64,000 nt of DNA from JBKQVT01 sp963727245. Lineage in GTDB: Bacteria; Planctomycetota; Planctomycetia; Pirellulales; Thermoguttaceae. Location: NCBI GenBank assembly GCA_963727245.1, contig CAVSFO010000001.1, forward strand, positions 248,001 to 312,000, in the 5' to 3' direction. The position numbers and the translations under genes are program-made. Below, in pieces: positions 27,001 through 37,771 of the stretch (position 1 is the stretch's first letter; every line of letters starts with the position of its first letter). A model generated the notes under the pieces. That model did not search any database and was not told the origin of the DNA. It saw only the letters and a program-made list of their open reading frames with translations.

Positions 27001-30000
27001 GTGAAATGGACGATGTTGGACGACAAGCTGAGGGGGGGAACCACGCCGGCCTGGAGCGTGCCGCTGCTGACCTGCGTCGGGCCGGTGTACGTGTTGCTGC
27101 CGTAGAGGGCCAGCACGCCGCCGCCCATTTGCGTCACGCCGCCGCTGCCGCTGATCGCGGGCGCGAAGATCACGTTGTTCGAGTGAGCGAAGGCCAGCGT
27201 GCCGTTGTCGACCACGCCGCCGCTGCCGTTGATCGATCCGCCGCCGCCGCCGCTGCCCAATTGCAGGGTGCCGGCGCTGATGGTCGTCAGTCCGCTGTAG
27301 GTGTTGCTGCCGGTAAGGACCTGCGTGCCGGCGCCGTTGAGGGTCAGGGCGGTTTGCGAGGCGCCGTCTTGGATGACGCCGCCGAAGGTCGTCGAGCCGG
27401 AGCTGGGCGCCAGAGTGAGAGTCGCGGCCAAGCCGCCGCTGTTGGTCACGATGCCCCCGCCGCCGGCCCCGTTGGCCAGCGAGGCGACGGTCTGCGAGAG
27501 ACCGCCCAGGTCGAAGGCCGCGGCGCCGGCAATCACCAGCGGAGTCGCCGCCGGCAACTGGCCGTAGCTGGCCGGTCCGCCGCCCGTGTACAAAGCCGCG
27601 ATCTGGCTCTGGCTGAGCACGCTGCCGAAAAGGCACACGTCGTCGATGGCGCCGTTCATATAGCCGTTGGCAATGCCGATCTCCAGGGCATCGCCCGCCG
27701 GCAGGAAGACCGGGGTGCTGCTCCAGGTGCTCGCGGCCTCCTGGACGCCGTCAAAATACATCGCGTAGCCCGTCGGGCTCACCGTATACGTGATCATGTT
27801 CCAGGCGCCGGGAGTCAACGTGACGGCGTAGTCGGCGCCTTCCTTAAACCAATTGTTCTGGTTGCCGATGCCGGAGTAGAACTCGTAGCTGGGCGAGTTA
27901 TACGTGTACTCCACGTAGAAGCCGTTGTTGGGAGACCGCGTGGCGAGGATGCCGCAGACCTGGCTGGACCAGGAGCCGCCGTTTTGCGCCGGCAGCGCGG
28001 CAATGTTGACCCACAGGGAAAGCGTGTAGGTGCTCAGCGCCAGGGCGGAAGCATAGGGCACGTTGACGTAGGCCCCGTTGCCGGGGAGAGAGATGGCCTG
28101 GCCGAATTCCCCGCCGACCGAGGTGACGCCGCTGGTGGTGCCGCCGCCCGATTGCGACACGGTTCCATTAAAAGCCGCGCCGCCGGGGCTGGCATTGGGG
28201 ACCGTAGCTCCGCTGGCGACTGGCCCCAGCGGAAGGTTCATGGGGTAGTAGACGGTCGGCACGGCGCTGCCGCCCGGGACGCCCATGGCCAGCGTGCCGG
28301 CGGAGACGGTGGTCGTGCCGGCGTAGGTGTTGTTGCCGGAGAGCGTCAGGACGCCGCCGCCGACCTTGGTCAGGCCGCCCAGGCCCGCCAGGCCGCCGGA
28401 ATAAACCGTGCCGGCGGCGTTGCCGCCCACCTGGATCGTCACCGGGCTGCCGCCGGCGTCGGTCAGGGTGAGATTGCCGCTGCCGGAAAGTCCGCCAAAA
28501 TTGAACGGACTGAGCCCCGTTCCGAAAACGAGGTCGCCGGCGGCGACGTTGACGGTGCTGTTCTGCACCGCGTTGGCATTGTTCAATTGCAGGCTGCCGC
28601 TGCTGGGCGTGGTGCTGCCGCTGAAGCTGTTGGCGCCGGAAAGGACCAGCAACCCGGAACCGCTTGTCGTAAGGTTGAAGACCCCGCCGACCGCGGCGGA
28701 GATCGTCAAGACGCTGCCGCTGGTGGTGCTGATCGCCAGGTTGCTGCCCAGCGTCAGCGGAGCGGAAATGAACTGGTTGCCGCCGCTGTCGGTCAAGGTG
28801 GCGGTGCCGGTGCCGCCGCTGGCCAGCGTCAGGCCGGAGCCGTTGCTGCCGGCCAGCGTGTAGCTGCCGCCGCCGGGGTTATTGAAGGTCAAGGCGCCCA
28901 CGCTGACGTTGCCGGCGTCGATGGTCACGGTCGCCGGACTGCCGCCGATGACGGCGCCGAAGGTGGCCGTGTCACCCTCGATGGCCGGCGTGACGCCGCC
29001 GGACCAATTGGTCCCGGCCGACGTATCCCAGACGCCGCTGCCGGCGACCTTCCAGTTGGCGCCGAGCGTCGCGCGCAGGTCCAGGTCGAGGCTGCCGCCG
29101 CTGACGCTGAAGTGATAATTGGGCGCCCCCAGGCCGCTGCCGGCGATCGTCCAGCCGCTGAAGCCGTTGGAGCCGTCGCTCAGGGTGCCGGCGGCAAAGG
29201 TGGCCAGCAGGTAGCTGGGGGCAGAGCCCCAACTGCCGCCAGGCGTGATGTTCCAGGTGACGCTGGGGCTCAGGGTCAACGGGCCGCTGAGCGACAGCAG
29301 GCTGTTGCCGCCGGCAGCCGCGCCCAGCGTGTAGTCGAAAACGCTGCCGCTGTTGAGCGTCAGGGAAGTCGCCGTCATGGTGCCGCTGGGGGCCAGCGTG
29401 CCGCCGGAGCTTATCCTCAGATTGCCCACGCTGCCGTCCCCGCTCAAGGTGGCGGCGCCCAGGGCCACGTTGCCGCTGGCCAACAGCGAGCCGTTGACGG
29501 TCAACGTGCCGCCGCTGACGGTGGTGCCGCCGCCGTAGGTGTTGGCGCCGGAAAGCACCAGCGCGCCGGCGCCCACCTTCGACAGGGCGATCGTGCCGTT
29601 GGTGTTTTGAATCACGCCGCTCAGCGTGCCGCCGGCGTTGCCGTTGCCCACGGTCAGCGTGCAGGTGGTGGCGGCGGCCAGGTCGTCGATGGTGCCGCCG
29701 CCGGAAAGTCCCCCCACGCCGATGCTGTTGCCCTCGGTGTCCAGCAGGCCCGCGCCGCCCAGCGTCAGGCCGTTGCTGCTCAAGCCGGTGGCCGTGGGGC
29801 TGCCCGCCTGCAAGGTGCCGCCGTTGATCGTGGTGCCGCCGCCGTAGGTGTTGGCGCCGTACAGCAGCAACACGCCGCCGCCGTTCTGCGTCAGGCTGTA
29901 GTTATGGCCGCTGTCGGCGATCACGCCGCCGACGCACAGGGTGCCGGAATTGACCGTCACGGTGCGGTTGCTGTAAAGGTTGACGTTGCCGTAGCCGAGA

Positions 30001-31566
30001 TCGAGGCTGTTGGTGCCGCCGGAGAAGGCGAAATTGGCGTTCCAGCCCTCCGCGGTAATGGTCGAGAGCACGATCGCTCCCGTGCTGGTGTTGGCGATGG
30101 TGCCGCCGTCGATGGTGAAGCCGCCGGTGCCCAGGGCCTGAGCGTTGTTGATGTTGAGTTGCCCGGCGGAAAGCGTGGTGCCCTCGTTGTACGTGTTCGA
30201 GCCGGAGAGCGTCAAAGTCCCCGCGCCCGACTTGATCAGGAAGGAGCTGCCGCTCAGGACGCCGCCGATGGTGAGGTTGTTTTGCGTGACCGTCACCGAC
30301 AGGTTGTTGCTCAGCGTGATGGCGGCGGTGCTGAGATTGAGGTCGCTGGGACCGACGAAGGCGAAATTGCCGTTCCAGTTCTCCGCCGGCGTGGTGGAAA
30401 GCGTGATGGCGCTGCCCGATGCGTTGCCGATGCTGCCCCCGGTGATGGTGAAGCCGCCGGTGCCCAGGGCCTGGGCGTTGTCGATGTTGAGCAGCCCGGC
30501 GGAAAGCGTGGTGCCGCCGCTGTAGGTGTCGGCGCCGGCCAACGTCAGCGTGCCCGCGCCCGCCTTCGTCAAGCTGTGCGCTGCCGCTGATGGCGCCGCC
30601 GACGGTGAGGTTGTTGCTGGTGACGGTCACCGTGGGGCTGACGCTGAGGGTGACGGCGCCGCTGCCGAGATTCAGATCGTTGGGACCGACGAACGCGAAA
30701 TTCCCGCTCCAGGTCTGGACGTTGTTGCTGAGCGTGAGGGCACTGCCAGAGGTGTTGCCGATGCTGCCGCCGGAAATGGTGAGGCGGCCGCTGCCCAGGG
30801 CGTGGGCGTTGCCGATATCGAGCAGTCCGGCGGAAAGCGTGGTGCCGCCGCTGTAGGTGTCGGAATCGGAAAGGACCAGCGTGCCGGTGCCGCCGCTCTC
30901 CGTAAGGCTGAAGGCCCCGCTGATCCTGCCGGAAATCGTCAACATGCTGCCGGCAGTGGTGCTGACCGCCAGGTTGCTGCCCAACACCACCGGCGCGGTA
31001 ATGAACTGGCTGCCGCCGCTGTTGCTCAAGGTGGCAGCGATCCCGGTGGTGCCGCTGGCCAATGTCAGCGTATAGCTGCTATTGGCGGCAATCGTGTAGC
31101 TGCCGCCGCCGGGGTTGTCGAAAGTCAACGTGCCCACGGCGACGTTGCCGGTATCGATGGTCACGGTCGCCGAAGTGCTGCCGATGATGGCGCCGAAGTT
31201 GGCCGTATCGCCCGACTTGGACGGCGTGAGGCCGCTGTCCCAATTGGCCCCGCTGGACGTATCCCAGGCGCCGCTGCCGGCGACGTTCCAGTTGGCCACC
31301 GTCGCGGCCGCCGGGGTCACGCCGGGGCTGGCGATGCCGTCGCCATTGACGCCGCCAAAAACAACTCCGTCGATGCCCAGCGCGGTGCCGCCGCTGACGT
31401 TGAGCGAACCGCCCGTGACGCTCGATGTGCCGCCGGCGGCAGCGGGGTCCCCGGACACGGCTTGCCCGCGCGCGGCCGGCGCCGCCAGCGCCAAGGCTTG
31501 GGCAAGGACCGCGACGAGCAGCGCCAGCGATCGCGTGTGTCTCACGGCGTTTCTCATCTGTTGCAT
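24006..31566 (-). CDS. Giant PEP-CTERM protein with autotransporter-type beta-strand repeats and two LamG domains
   Basis: About 2,520 residues after joining one frameshift near 30585. A signal peptide (NAVRHTRSLALLVAVLAQALALAAP) starts at 31566. The body consists of beta-helix-type repeats with the signature LTLSGANTYSGGTTVSGGTL (passenger-associated strand repeats). Two LamG-like lectin domains interrupt it, one around 27640-28230 (QAISLPGNGAYVNVPYASAL) and one around 26340-26990 (QYIQVPYSTSLSTT). Near the C-terminus are seven almost identical 69-residue repeats. The end carries a PEP-CTERM sorting signal (VPEPSMLTLLGIAAAGLLGRL), followed by about 30 extra residues encoded by a repeat hairpin. 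It is expected at the cell surface, exported and sorted by an exosortase. It lies downstream of, and codirectional with, the S53 peptidase. Confidence 0.9.
24834..26290. repeat. Seven tandem 207-bp coding repeats
   Basis: Within the PEP-CTERM gene the marker GCTGATGGTC (or GCTGAGCGTG in the first unit) recurs at 24834, 25041, 25248, 25455, 25662, 25869 and 26076, exactly every 207 bases. Units encode 69 residues including NTYSGATTISGGTLQVG and are nearly identical, with two alternating variants (SGSGNFSNSGV and GSTSGVSNSGV). This indicates recent expansion and possible slippage. Confidence 0.9.
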
Positions 31567-31661
31567 TTTCGACGTTTCGCAAAGCGCCGGCTGGGCGGTG
31601 AATTGAACCGAAAAGAAAAGGAAAAAGCATCCCGGGCTGTCGAGGAAAACCTTGTGGCCCC

Positions 31662-33761
31662 CTAGCTCAACAACCCGGCCAGGGCCACAACCACAAGCTC
31701 CTCCGTGGCGGCCGGCCTCCCGGCCGGATCCCGTCTGCCGCGTCCGTGGGCCGGTCCCGAAACAGGCATCGCTTCCCACGCCGAGGATCCGGCCGGACGC
31801 GATTGCAACACCGCGTCGTGGGCGCGGATCTCCACGGCAGTCCGGGCGACCTCGCTGCCGCCGCTATCGGCGCGGGGAGTAGCCCAGCCCTCGATTGCAG
31901 CCAACGAGGGCCCGGCGGCGGCCAGCAACGGCGCGGCCGGCAACGCCGCGACCGGCGACTCCGGCGCCCAAACCGGCTGCAGGACGGCTTCCTTTGCCGA
32001 CGATTCCGCCGCCGGCAAAGCCGTGGGCCTCGCCGCGGCGCTGGCGCCGCTCGAAGGCGTCTCGGGCGCGCCCAGGGCCGGCGTGTCTGCCGGCTGCGAC
32101 GTGCCGCCCGTGGCGGCGCCGACGCCGGAATCATCCGAGCTGACGATCACGTCTTGCTCCGAGTTGACCAGGTCCCCATCGCAGGCGTAGTCGTTGGCCG
32201 TGTTCCCCTCGCCGCCGCCGGAGACCACCGCCGTGGTGCTGACAAAACCCGGTGCGCCGGAAGCCACGTTCACCGTCAGCGTCAGGTCCGAATAGCTGGC
32301 GCCGGCGGCCAGGGCGTCGCTGCGGGTCGCCGTTGCGCTGCCGGCCGTCAGGCCCGTCACCGTCCAGCCGCTGCCGCTGGCTGCCATGATCGTCAGCCCC
32401 GTCGACACGTTGGCCGTCAGGGTCAGGGTGCCGATGGACGCCGCCAGGCCGGAATTGGACACCGTCAGGAAATAGCTATCGCCAACGTCGCCGGCAGAGA
32501 CGGCCCCGCCGCCGGAATCGCCGATGTCGACGACCATGTCGGGCTGCGGGGGCGCCAGCGCCGGTATCAGCACGTTGGCAATGGGCGTGCCGATGCCCGT
32601 GACCATGTCGTAGCCGGGTCCGGCCGCATCGCCGTTGTTCCCGCTGGTGATGTCGTGGAAGTAACCGCCCGTGTACGGGTTGGACAGGCCGTAGAGGGTT
32701 GCCAGGGCCGTCGGGGCCGTCAGCAGAGGGACCTGCTCGATGGCGCGGAACTGGTCGGCAATGGCGATCAAGCCGGCCCAGCAAGGACAGGCCAGGCTGG
32801 TGCCGCCGGTCTGTATCCACGAGCTGCCGGGATCATCGTAGGAATCGTAGACGGCCACGCCCGAGCCGGGATTGGCGTCGAAGGACACGTCGGGGATCTC
32901 CCGGTCCCCGGAAGTCTGCACCGAGTCTTGATAACTCGGCTGCGATTCATATTGGCTCTTGCCGCCGCCGCTGTCGTTCCAGCCGACTTCGCTTGCCCAA
33001 GTGCCGTTGGCGTTGAGGGTCAGGGTGGTGCCGCCGACGGCGATGACGTTGGGCGAGAAGGCCGGATAGCCGCCCGGCACGCCCGTGTCCCCGGTCGCCG
33101 CCAGGAAGGTGATGTTCGCGTGACCGCTGGGCGTCGTGAAGTACGTCGTGTCGTACGAATGATCGCTGCTGGAATCGGTGCTGGTCCAACTCATCGAGAC
33201 CACCGACACGCCGGACCATGAGCGCACCGTGCTGACGGCCGTAAAGATGCCCGTCGTTTTGGCCTCGAAAAGGATAATGTTCGCCTCGGGGGCGATTGCA
33301 TGGGCCCATTCCACGTCCAGCGAGATTTCGATGCCCCAGTTGCTGTCGGAGGGCGCGTTCCCAGGCAGCGACGTGCCGCCGGTCTGGTTGAGGACCTGCA
33401 ACGTCGGGCCGCCGGCGACGTTGAATTTCTGCAAACCGAACTGGCTGTTGAACGCCGCCACGTCGCTGACGATATTGGGCTGGTTGTACTCGTCGATGAT
33501 GGCAATGGTCTGACCCCTGCCATTGCCCACCACCGAGCCGATCTCGATGGAGTTGATCCCGTAGGCCGCGCGGATCTGCGCGGGGGTGAAACCGCAACCG
33601 GCCGGGGTGTTCGCGCCCGGCGTCACCGTCGAGCCCTCCGCCCCGCTGCCCTGGTCGGGATGGTAGAGGATGACGTTGGTTACGGGGGCGCCGTCCAGCA
33701 GCGTCCGCGGCTCTAATGCCTCGAGGCGCAGCAGCCGGTACTTCCCACCGTCCCTTGCCAT
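31662..33761 (-). CDS. Secreted S53 (sedolisin/kumamolisin) peptidase
   Basis: A 699-residue protein. The N-terminus has the planctomycete LEPR-type motif (RLEALEPRTLLDG), which replaces a classical signal peptide in many exported planctomycete proteins. The catalytic residues of sedolisins are visible: Glu and Asp in EISLDVEWAHAIAPEAN, the oxyanion Asp in LAATGDTG, and the nucleophile Ser in GTSLACPCWAG. The calcium-site end is DMVTGIGTPIAN. A CARDB/DUF11-like beta domain (TVSNSGLAASIGTLTLTANV) and a disordered Ala/Ser-rich tail follow. No large propeptide is present, so it may be made active or use a shortened prodomain. It is upstream of the giant PEP-CTERM gene by about 95 bases and probably cotranscribed. 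Confidence 0.9.
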   Translation of the reverse strand: MARDGGKYRLLRLEALEPRTLLDGAPVTNVILYHPDQGSGAEGSTVTPGANTPAGCGFTPAQIRAAYGINSIEIGSVVGNGRGQTIAIIDEYNQPNIVSDVAAFNSQFGLQKFNVAGGPTLQVLNQTGGTSLPGNAPSDSNWGIEISLDVEWAHAIAPEANIILFEAKTTGIFTAVSTVRSWSGVSVVSMSWTSTDSSSDHSYDTTYFTTPSGHANITFLAATGDTGVPGGYPAFSPNVIAVGGTTLTLNANGTWASEVGWNDSGGGKSQYESQPSYQDSVQTSGDREIPDVSFDANPGSGVAVYDSYDDPGSSWIQTGGTSLACPCWAGLIAIADQFRAIEQVPLLTAPTALATLYGLSNPYTGGYFHDITSGNNGDAAGPGYDMVTGIGTPIANVLIPALAPPQPDMVVDIGDSGGGAVSAGDVGDSYFLTVSNSGLAASIGTLTLTANVSTGLTIMAASGSGWTVTGLTAGSATATRSDALAAGASYSDLTLTVNVASGAPGFVSTTAVVSGGGEGNTANDYACDGDLVNSEQDVIVSSDDSGVGAATGGTSQPADTPALGAPETPSSGASAAARPTALPAAESSAKEAVLQPVWAPESPVAALPAAPLLAAAGPSLAAIEGWATPRADSGGSEVARTAVEIRAHDAVLQSRPAGSSAWEAMPVSGPAHGRGRRDPAGRPAATEELVVVALAGLLS

Positions 33762-33959
33762 CAGGTTGCCCCTTCCCTAGCTTCGATTTTCCAGGCCTTT
33801 TACCACACCCTCATTATCCACAAAACGCACTTTTCGTCAAGAAAAAAGTAGTATAAATGCGGTATCCCATATCCCCGCCCCAAGATGCAGGTCTTTCCTG
33901 CGAGCCCCGGGGCACAAAGCCTCGCTGTTATGCACCCGTCGTGACGAGTAGCAGGCGTT

Positions 33960-34166
33960 CGCCCCGAAGGGGCGCCATAGAATAGCCCAGGGTTGCCGCG
34001 CAGCGGCTACCCTGGGCTTCGGCCGGCGAGAAATCGAAAACCCCAACGGGGTTTCGTTTCGCGGAACGTCCGCGCAACCCCGGTGGGGTTGAGGACGAAG
34101 GTGCTCCGTCGCCCCAGGGTAGCCGCTGCGCGGCAACCCTGGGTTGGATTATCACAGCCCCTTCGG
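33960..34166. repeat. Nested palindromes, CCCAGGGT family
   Basis: The 31-bp unit starting CCCAGGGTTGCCGCGC at 33986-34016 recurs as its exact reverse complement at 34113-34143. Each unit is itself a hairpin. Outer GCCCCGAAGGGGC hairpins bracket the whole (33961 and about 34152), and AACCCC/GGGGTT pairs lie inside. The 498-base gap at 33762-34259 contains nothing else I can assign. Confidence 0.8.
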
Positions 34167-34259
34167 GGCGGGGCCATTTCCAGAAGCAACGACTCGCGTG
34201 TAACCGCGAGGACGATAGGCGCGGGGATAACGTCAACTCATCGCCTGGCGCCGAACCGC

Positions 34260-34991
34260 TTACAGGTAGTCCTGGTAGAGCGGCTTGATGACCAATTCGG
34301 GCACGACCACGTTGCGGGGCAAGCGGGCGAGGGCCACGATGCACTGGCCGATGTCCGCCGGCTGCACCATGCGGGCCTTCTGCTCGGCCGGCACCGGGAC
34401 CGGCCGTTGCTCGAGGATGGGCGTGTTCACCTCGCCGGGATGGATGCTGGTGATGCGGACGCCGTGGCCGCGCTGTTCCTGGCCGACGGCCAAGGCCAGC
34501 GCGGCCGCCGCGAACTTCGACGCGCAGTAGGCCGCGCCCGCCACCGGCCAGGCCCGCTTGCCCGACATCGAGCAGATGCTGACGATCAGTCCGTCGCCCC
34601 GCTGCCGCATGCCCGGCAACACCGCGTGCAGGACGTTGTAAAGGCCGGCGCAGTTGACGGCCATGATGCGGTCGAAGTCGGCCGGATCGAGTTCGGCCAT
34701 GGATCGCTTCAGGACGTTGATGCCGGCCGCGTGGACAACGATGTCCAGGGGGCCGAGTTGCTCGACGGCCCAGGCGACCAGGCCGGCAACGTCGCCGCGA
34801 TCGGTGACGTCGCACGCCCGGCACAAGATCGGCGGCTGGCCGGCGTAGGCGGCGGCCGCCCGCTGGAGCCGATCGCGGTCGAGGTCGCTGATGGCCACGC
34901 GGCATCCCTCGCGCACGAGCGCCTCCGCGGCGCCCAGTCCGATCCCGCCGCCGCCGCCGGTGATCAAGGCCGTCTTTCCGTTTAAGTCCAT
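34260..34991 (-). CDS. Short-chain dehydrogenase/reductase
   Basis: About 243 residues. The dinucleotide-binding motif is ALITGGGGGIGLG, and the catalytic residues are Ser in VSICSMSGK and Tyr-Lys in YCASK. It is a classical SDR, probably oxidising a hydroxyl of a sugar or polyol. I start at MDLNGKTALITG, although an in-frame GTG lies five codons upstream. It is the last gene of the minus-strand catabolic run, 30 bases behind the SMP-30 gene. Confidence 0.88.
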   Translation of the reverse strand: MDLNGKTALITGGGGGIGLGAAEALVREGCRVAISDLDRDRLQRAAAAYAGQPPILCRACDVTDRGDVAGLVAWAVEQLGPLDIVVHAAGINVLKRSMAELDPADFDRIMAVNCAGLYNVLHAVLPGMRQRGDGLIVSICSMSGKRAWPVAGAAYCASKFAAAALALAVGQEQRGHGVRITSIHPGEVNTPILEQRPVPVPAEQKARMVQPADIGQCIVALARLPRNVVVPELVIKPLYQDYL

Positions 34992-35021
34992 GGCCGGAAT
35001 ATCCACTGAGGGAACGGGGGT

Positions 35022-35873
35022 TCAGTCCAAACCGATGCGCGAGGGAAACTCGGGGCAACCGCGCGCTCCGGGCCGCAGGCGAAACAAGCGGCCGGAGTAT
35101 TGATCGACCGCCGAGTCGTCCGTGGCGGCGGTCACGTACAGGTCGCCCAGTTCGGCACCGCCGAAGGCGAGGGAAGTGATTCGCCCGGTGGGCAGGGCGA
35201 TCTCGCGCCGCACCGCGCCGTCGGGCCCGTAGCAGGTCACGCAGAAGCCGTTCCACACGGCCGACCAGACGTTGCCGGCGGCGTCGACCGTCATGCCGTC
35301 GGGCAAGGCGGGCGGCCCACGACGGACAAACGGCCGCCGGCCGCTGAGCTGGCCGCCCGCCGCATCGTAGTCGAACAGCCAGATCGTGTTGGCCAACGAT
35401 TCCGTGAAATAGAGTTGGCGGCAGTCGAGCGTGAAGCCCATGCCGTTGGCGCAGGCAACGTCGTCGAGCAAGACGCAATAGGAGCCGTCGGTGTCGATGC
35501 GGTAGAGCCGGCCGCGGCCGTCGGGGTCCATCGTGCCGCAATAGACCCGCCCCTGCGGATCGGCGATGCAGTCGTTGAAGCGCGTGCCGCTCTCGGCGGG
35601 GATCGCGTCGATCACCACGCCGCTGAGTTGGCCCGCCCGCCACGTCTCGACGCGGCCGCGATCGCGCAGCAGCAGCAGCGAGCCGTCGGCCTGGTAAGCC
35701 AGGCCGCCGATGGGCCGTCCCGAGACGACCAGCTCGCAGCGGCCGCCGGCGGGCTCGTAGCGGTAGAGCTTGCCCGCGTCGATGTCGACCCAATAGAGGC
35801 ACTGCTCGACCGGGTGCCACAGCGCCCCTTCGCCCAGCCGGCAGGCCACGTCGCCGACGACTTCATATTCCAT
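35022..35873 (-). CDS. SMP-30/gluconolactonase/LRE family lactonase
   Basis: A 283-residue six-bladed propeller. It has LGEGALWHPVEQCLYWVDID at the N-terminus (with the metal-ligand Glu), FNDCIADPQGRVYCGTM in the middle and LPDGMTVDAAGNVW near the end, the usual Asn and Asp metal ligands. The family hydrolyses sugar lactones. It agrees with the adjacent SDR genes, which could generate a lactone, and with the transporter next upstream. AGGAG precedes the ATG. Confidence 0.88.
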   Translation of the reverse strand: MEYEVVGDVACRLGEGALWHPVEQCLYWVDIDAGKLYRYEPAGGRCELVVSGRPIGGLAYQADGSLLLLRDRGRVETWRAGQLSGVVIDAIPAESGTRFNDCIADPQGRVYCGTMDPDGRGRLYRIDTDGSYCVLLDDVACANGMGFTLDCRQLYFTESLANTIWLFDYDAAGGQLSGRRPFVRRGPPALPDGMTVDAAGNVWSAVWNGFCVTCYGPDGAVRREIALPTGRITSLAFGGAELGDLYVTAATDDSAVDQYSGRLFRLRPGARGCPEFPSRIGLD

Positions 35874-35894
35874 GGAGAAACTCCTGCGGTCAGA

Positions 35895-37667
35895 TTAACG
35901 CGTGGGGGAAAAGACCAGGCCGGAGAACGTCAGCGTCACCGCGACGATGGCGATCACGAACAGCGCCCACCAGAGCACGACGCTCTTGTACCAGCGGTCG
36001 CCGAGGTCTTCGAACAGGTCCAGGCGCCGCCAGTTGACGGTCATCTCGTCGGAGACTTGCTCGGCGCACGGGCGGGCCGACAGCAGGCTGACCACGATGG
36101 CCACCACCATGGTCACGCCCCAGGTGACCCCGGCCTGGTTGGCAAAGGGATCGAGCCAGTGGATGTGGACGGGCACGTAAATGACGTAGAGTTTCTGCGC
36201 CACTGCCGTGACGAACCCGGCCGCCAGGGCGGTCATGGCGCCGGGTGCATTGATGCGCCGCGACACCAGGCCCAAGAGGAACACGGCGGCGAACGGCGGC
36301 GCGAAGAAGGCGTTCATCGTCTGCATGTATTCGAAGAGACTCCCCTTCAGGCCGGCAATCATCCAGGCCAGGCCGATCCCCGACAGCAGCGTCACCGTCG
36401 AGGTGGCCATGCCGACGCGGACCAGTTCCCGCTCGCCGGCGGCCCGGCGGAACCAGCGGTGGTAGATATCGAGCGTGAAGATGGTGGCCGTCGAGTTGAG
36501 CACGGAGTTGATGGTCGACTGGATGGCCGCGAAGAGGGCCGCTAGGAACAGCCCCCGCAGCCCCGCCGGCACCACGGTCCGCAGCAGATAGATGTAGGTC
36601 TGGTCGGCTTCCGGCTTGACCTTGTCCCACGACTGCAGCATGACTTGCGGATTCATGGCGAAGTAGATCAGTCCCGGGATGGTGACGATCAAGGGCAGGA
36701 TGACCTTGAGGAAACCGGCAAAGACCATCCCCATGCGGGCGTGGTAGCTGTTCTTGGCCGCCAGCACCCGCTGGATCATGAACTGGTTCAGGGCGTTATA
36801 CCAGATGCCCACGGAGATCACCAACAGGATCAATCCCGACCAGGGGACGAGGGGATGGTCGGAGGGCTGGAAGACGGAGAGCCGGTTGTAGGAGTGGGCC
36901 GAGGTCATGTGGGAAAGCGTATGGTGGACGGCCTCCGCCCACTGGCCGGAGGCGGCCTGGTTGCGCTCGAGCATCACCTGGAAGCCGTGGATGACGCCGC
37001 CTCCGTGACCCAGGGCGGCCAGGCCCAGTAGCGTGACGGCCAGGCCGCCGCCGAGTTTCACCACGACCATGAAGGTATCGGTCCAGGCGACCGACGACAG
37101 GCCGCCGTAGATTGCCCAAACGCCGGACACCAGGCCCAGGACGAAAATGGTGTTGAAAATGTCCCAGCCGAAGAGGTTGTGCAGGACCAGGCCGCCGCCA
37201 TAGAGCGGCCCGGCCAGGAAGACCATGACATTCGTGACGATGGTGATGATCGCGAAGATCTGCCGAATGCCGCGCCCGTAGCGGCGCTCGAGGAATTCGG
37301 GAATGGTGAACACGCGGGAGGCCAGCAGGAAGGGAATGAACAGCCAGATCAAGAACGAGAAGGTGAAGACGTTGGCCCACTCGTACATCGCCACGCAGAT
37401 GCCGTAGACGCAGGCCGAGCCGATCATGCCGATGAAGTGCTCGGTGCTGATGTTGGCGGCCACGAACGAGCTGCCGACGACGTACCAGGGCAAGCGTTTA
37501 CCGGCCAGAAAGTAGTCCTTGCTGCTGGCCCGCTCCTTGCGCCCGGCGAAGTAGCCGATCAGCGAGAGGATGGCCAGGAAGGCGCCGCAGGCCACGTAGT
37601 CCCAGGGACTCAAGGCCATGGCGCCGGAGGCGGCGCCGGATGGTTGCATCGTACTGGCCAAAATCAT
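35895..37667 (-). CDS. Sodium:solute symporter (SSS family)
   Basis: A 590-residue inner-membrane permease with about 13-14 hydrophobic segments, beginning YVACGAFLAILSLIGYFAG. The family signature region is KDYFLAGKRLPWYVVGSSFVAANISTEHF. The SglT-like subfamily carries sugars, myo-inositol or amino sugars with Na+. A repeated feature is the ESTINS-type sequence IQSTINSVLNSTATIFTLDIY in the middle. It sits between the lactonase gene (21 bases) and the aminotransferase gene, from which it is separated by a REP element, so it is probably the uptake system of the cluster. Confidence 0.9.
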   Translation of the reverse strand: MILASTMQPSGAASGAMALSPWDYVACGAFLAILSLIGYFAGRKERASSKDYFLAGKRLPWYVVGSSFVAANISTEHFIGMIGSACVYGICVAMYEWANVFTFSFLIWLFIPFLLASRVFTIPEFLERRYGRGIRQIFAIITIVTNVMVFLAGPLYGGGLVLHNLFGWDIFNTIFVLGLVSGVWAIYGGLSSVAWTDTFMVVVKLGGGLAVTLLGLAALGHGGGVIHGFQVMLERNQAASGQWAEAVHHTLSHMTSAHSYNRLSVFQPSDHPLVPWSGLILLVISVGIWYNALNQFMIQRVLAAKNSYHARMGMVFAGFLKVILPLIVTIPGLIYFAMNPQVMLQSWDKVKPEADQTYIYLLRTVVPAGLRGLFLAALFAAIQSTINSVLNSTATIFTLDIYHRWFRRAAGERELVRVGMATSTVTLLSGIGLAWMIAGLKGSLFEYMQTMNAFFAPPFAAVFLLGLVSRRINAPGAMTALAAGFVTAVAQKLYVIYVPVHIHWLDPFANQAGVTWGVTMVVAIVVSLLSARPCAEQVSDEMTVNWRRLDLFEDLGDRWYKSVVLWWALFVIAIVAVTLTFSGLVFSPTR

Positions 37668-37771
37668 GGCTGTTGTCCCCGCTTGCTAGGCTTATTGCAT
37701 CTTGGCAGAATAGTCACCGCCTCCACGGTCGTCAACACTCGCCCTAACGCCGCGCGGTCATGTCCAGCATC

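Noticed and set aside
26307..30590. A 1,427-codon open frame on the plus strand opposite the PEP-CTERM gene
   Set aside because: It is a shadow of the GC-rich repeated gene: composition is Ala/Gly/Arg-rich without domains, while the minus strand shows clear LamG and beta-strand repeats.
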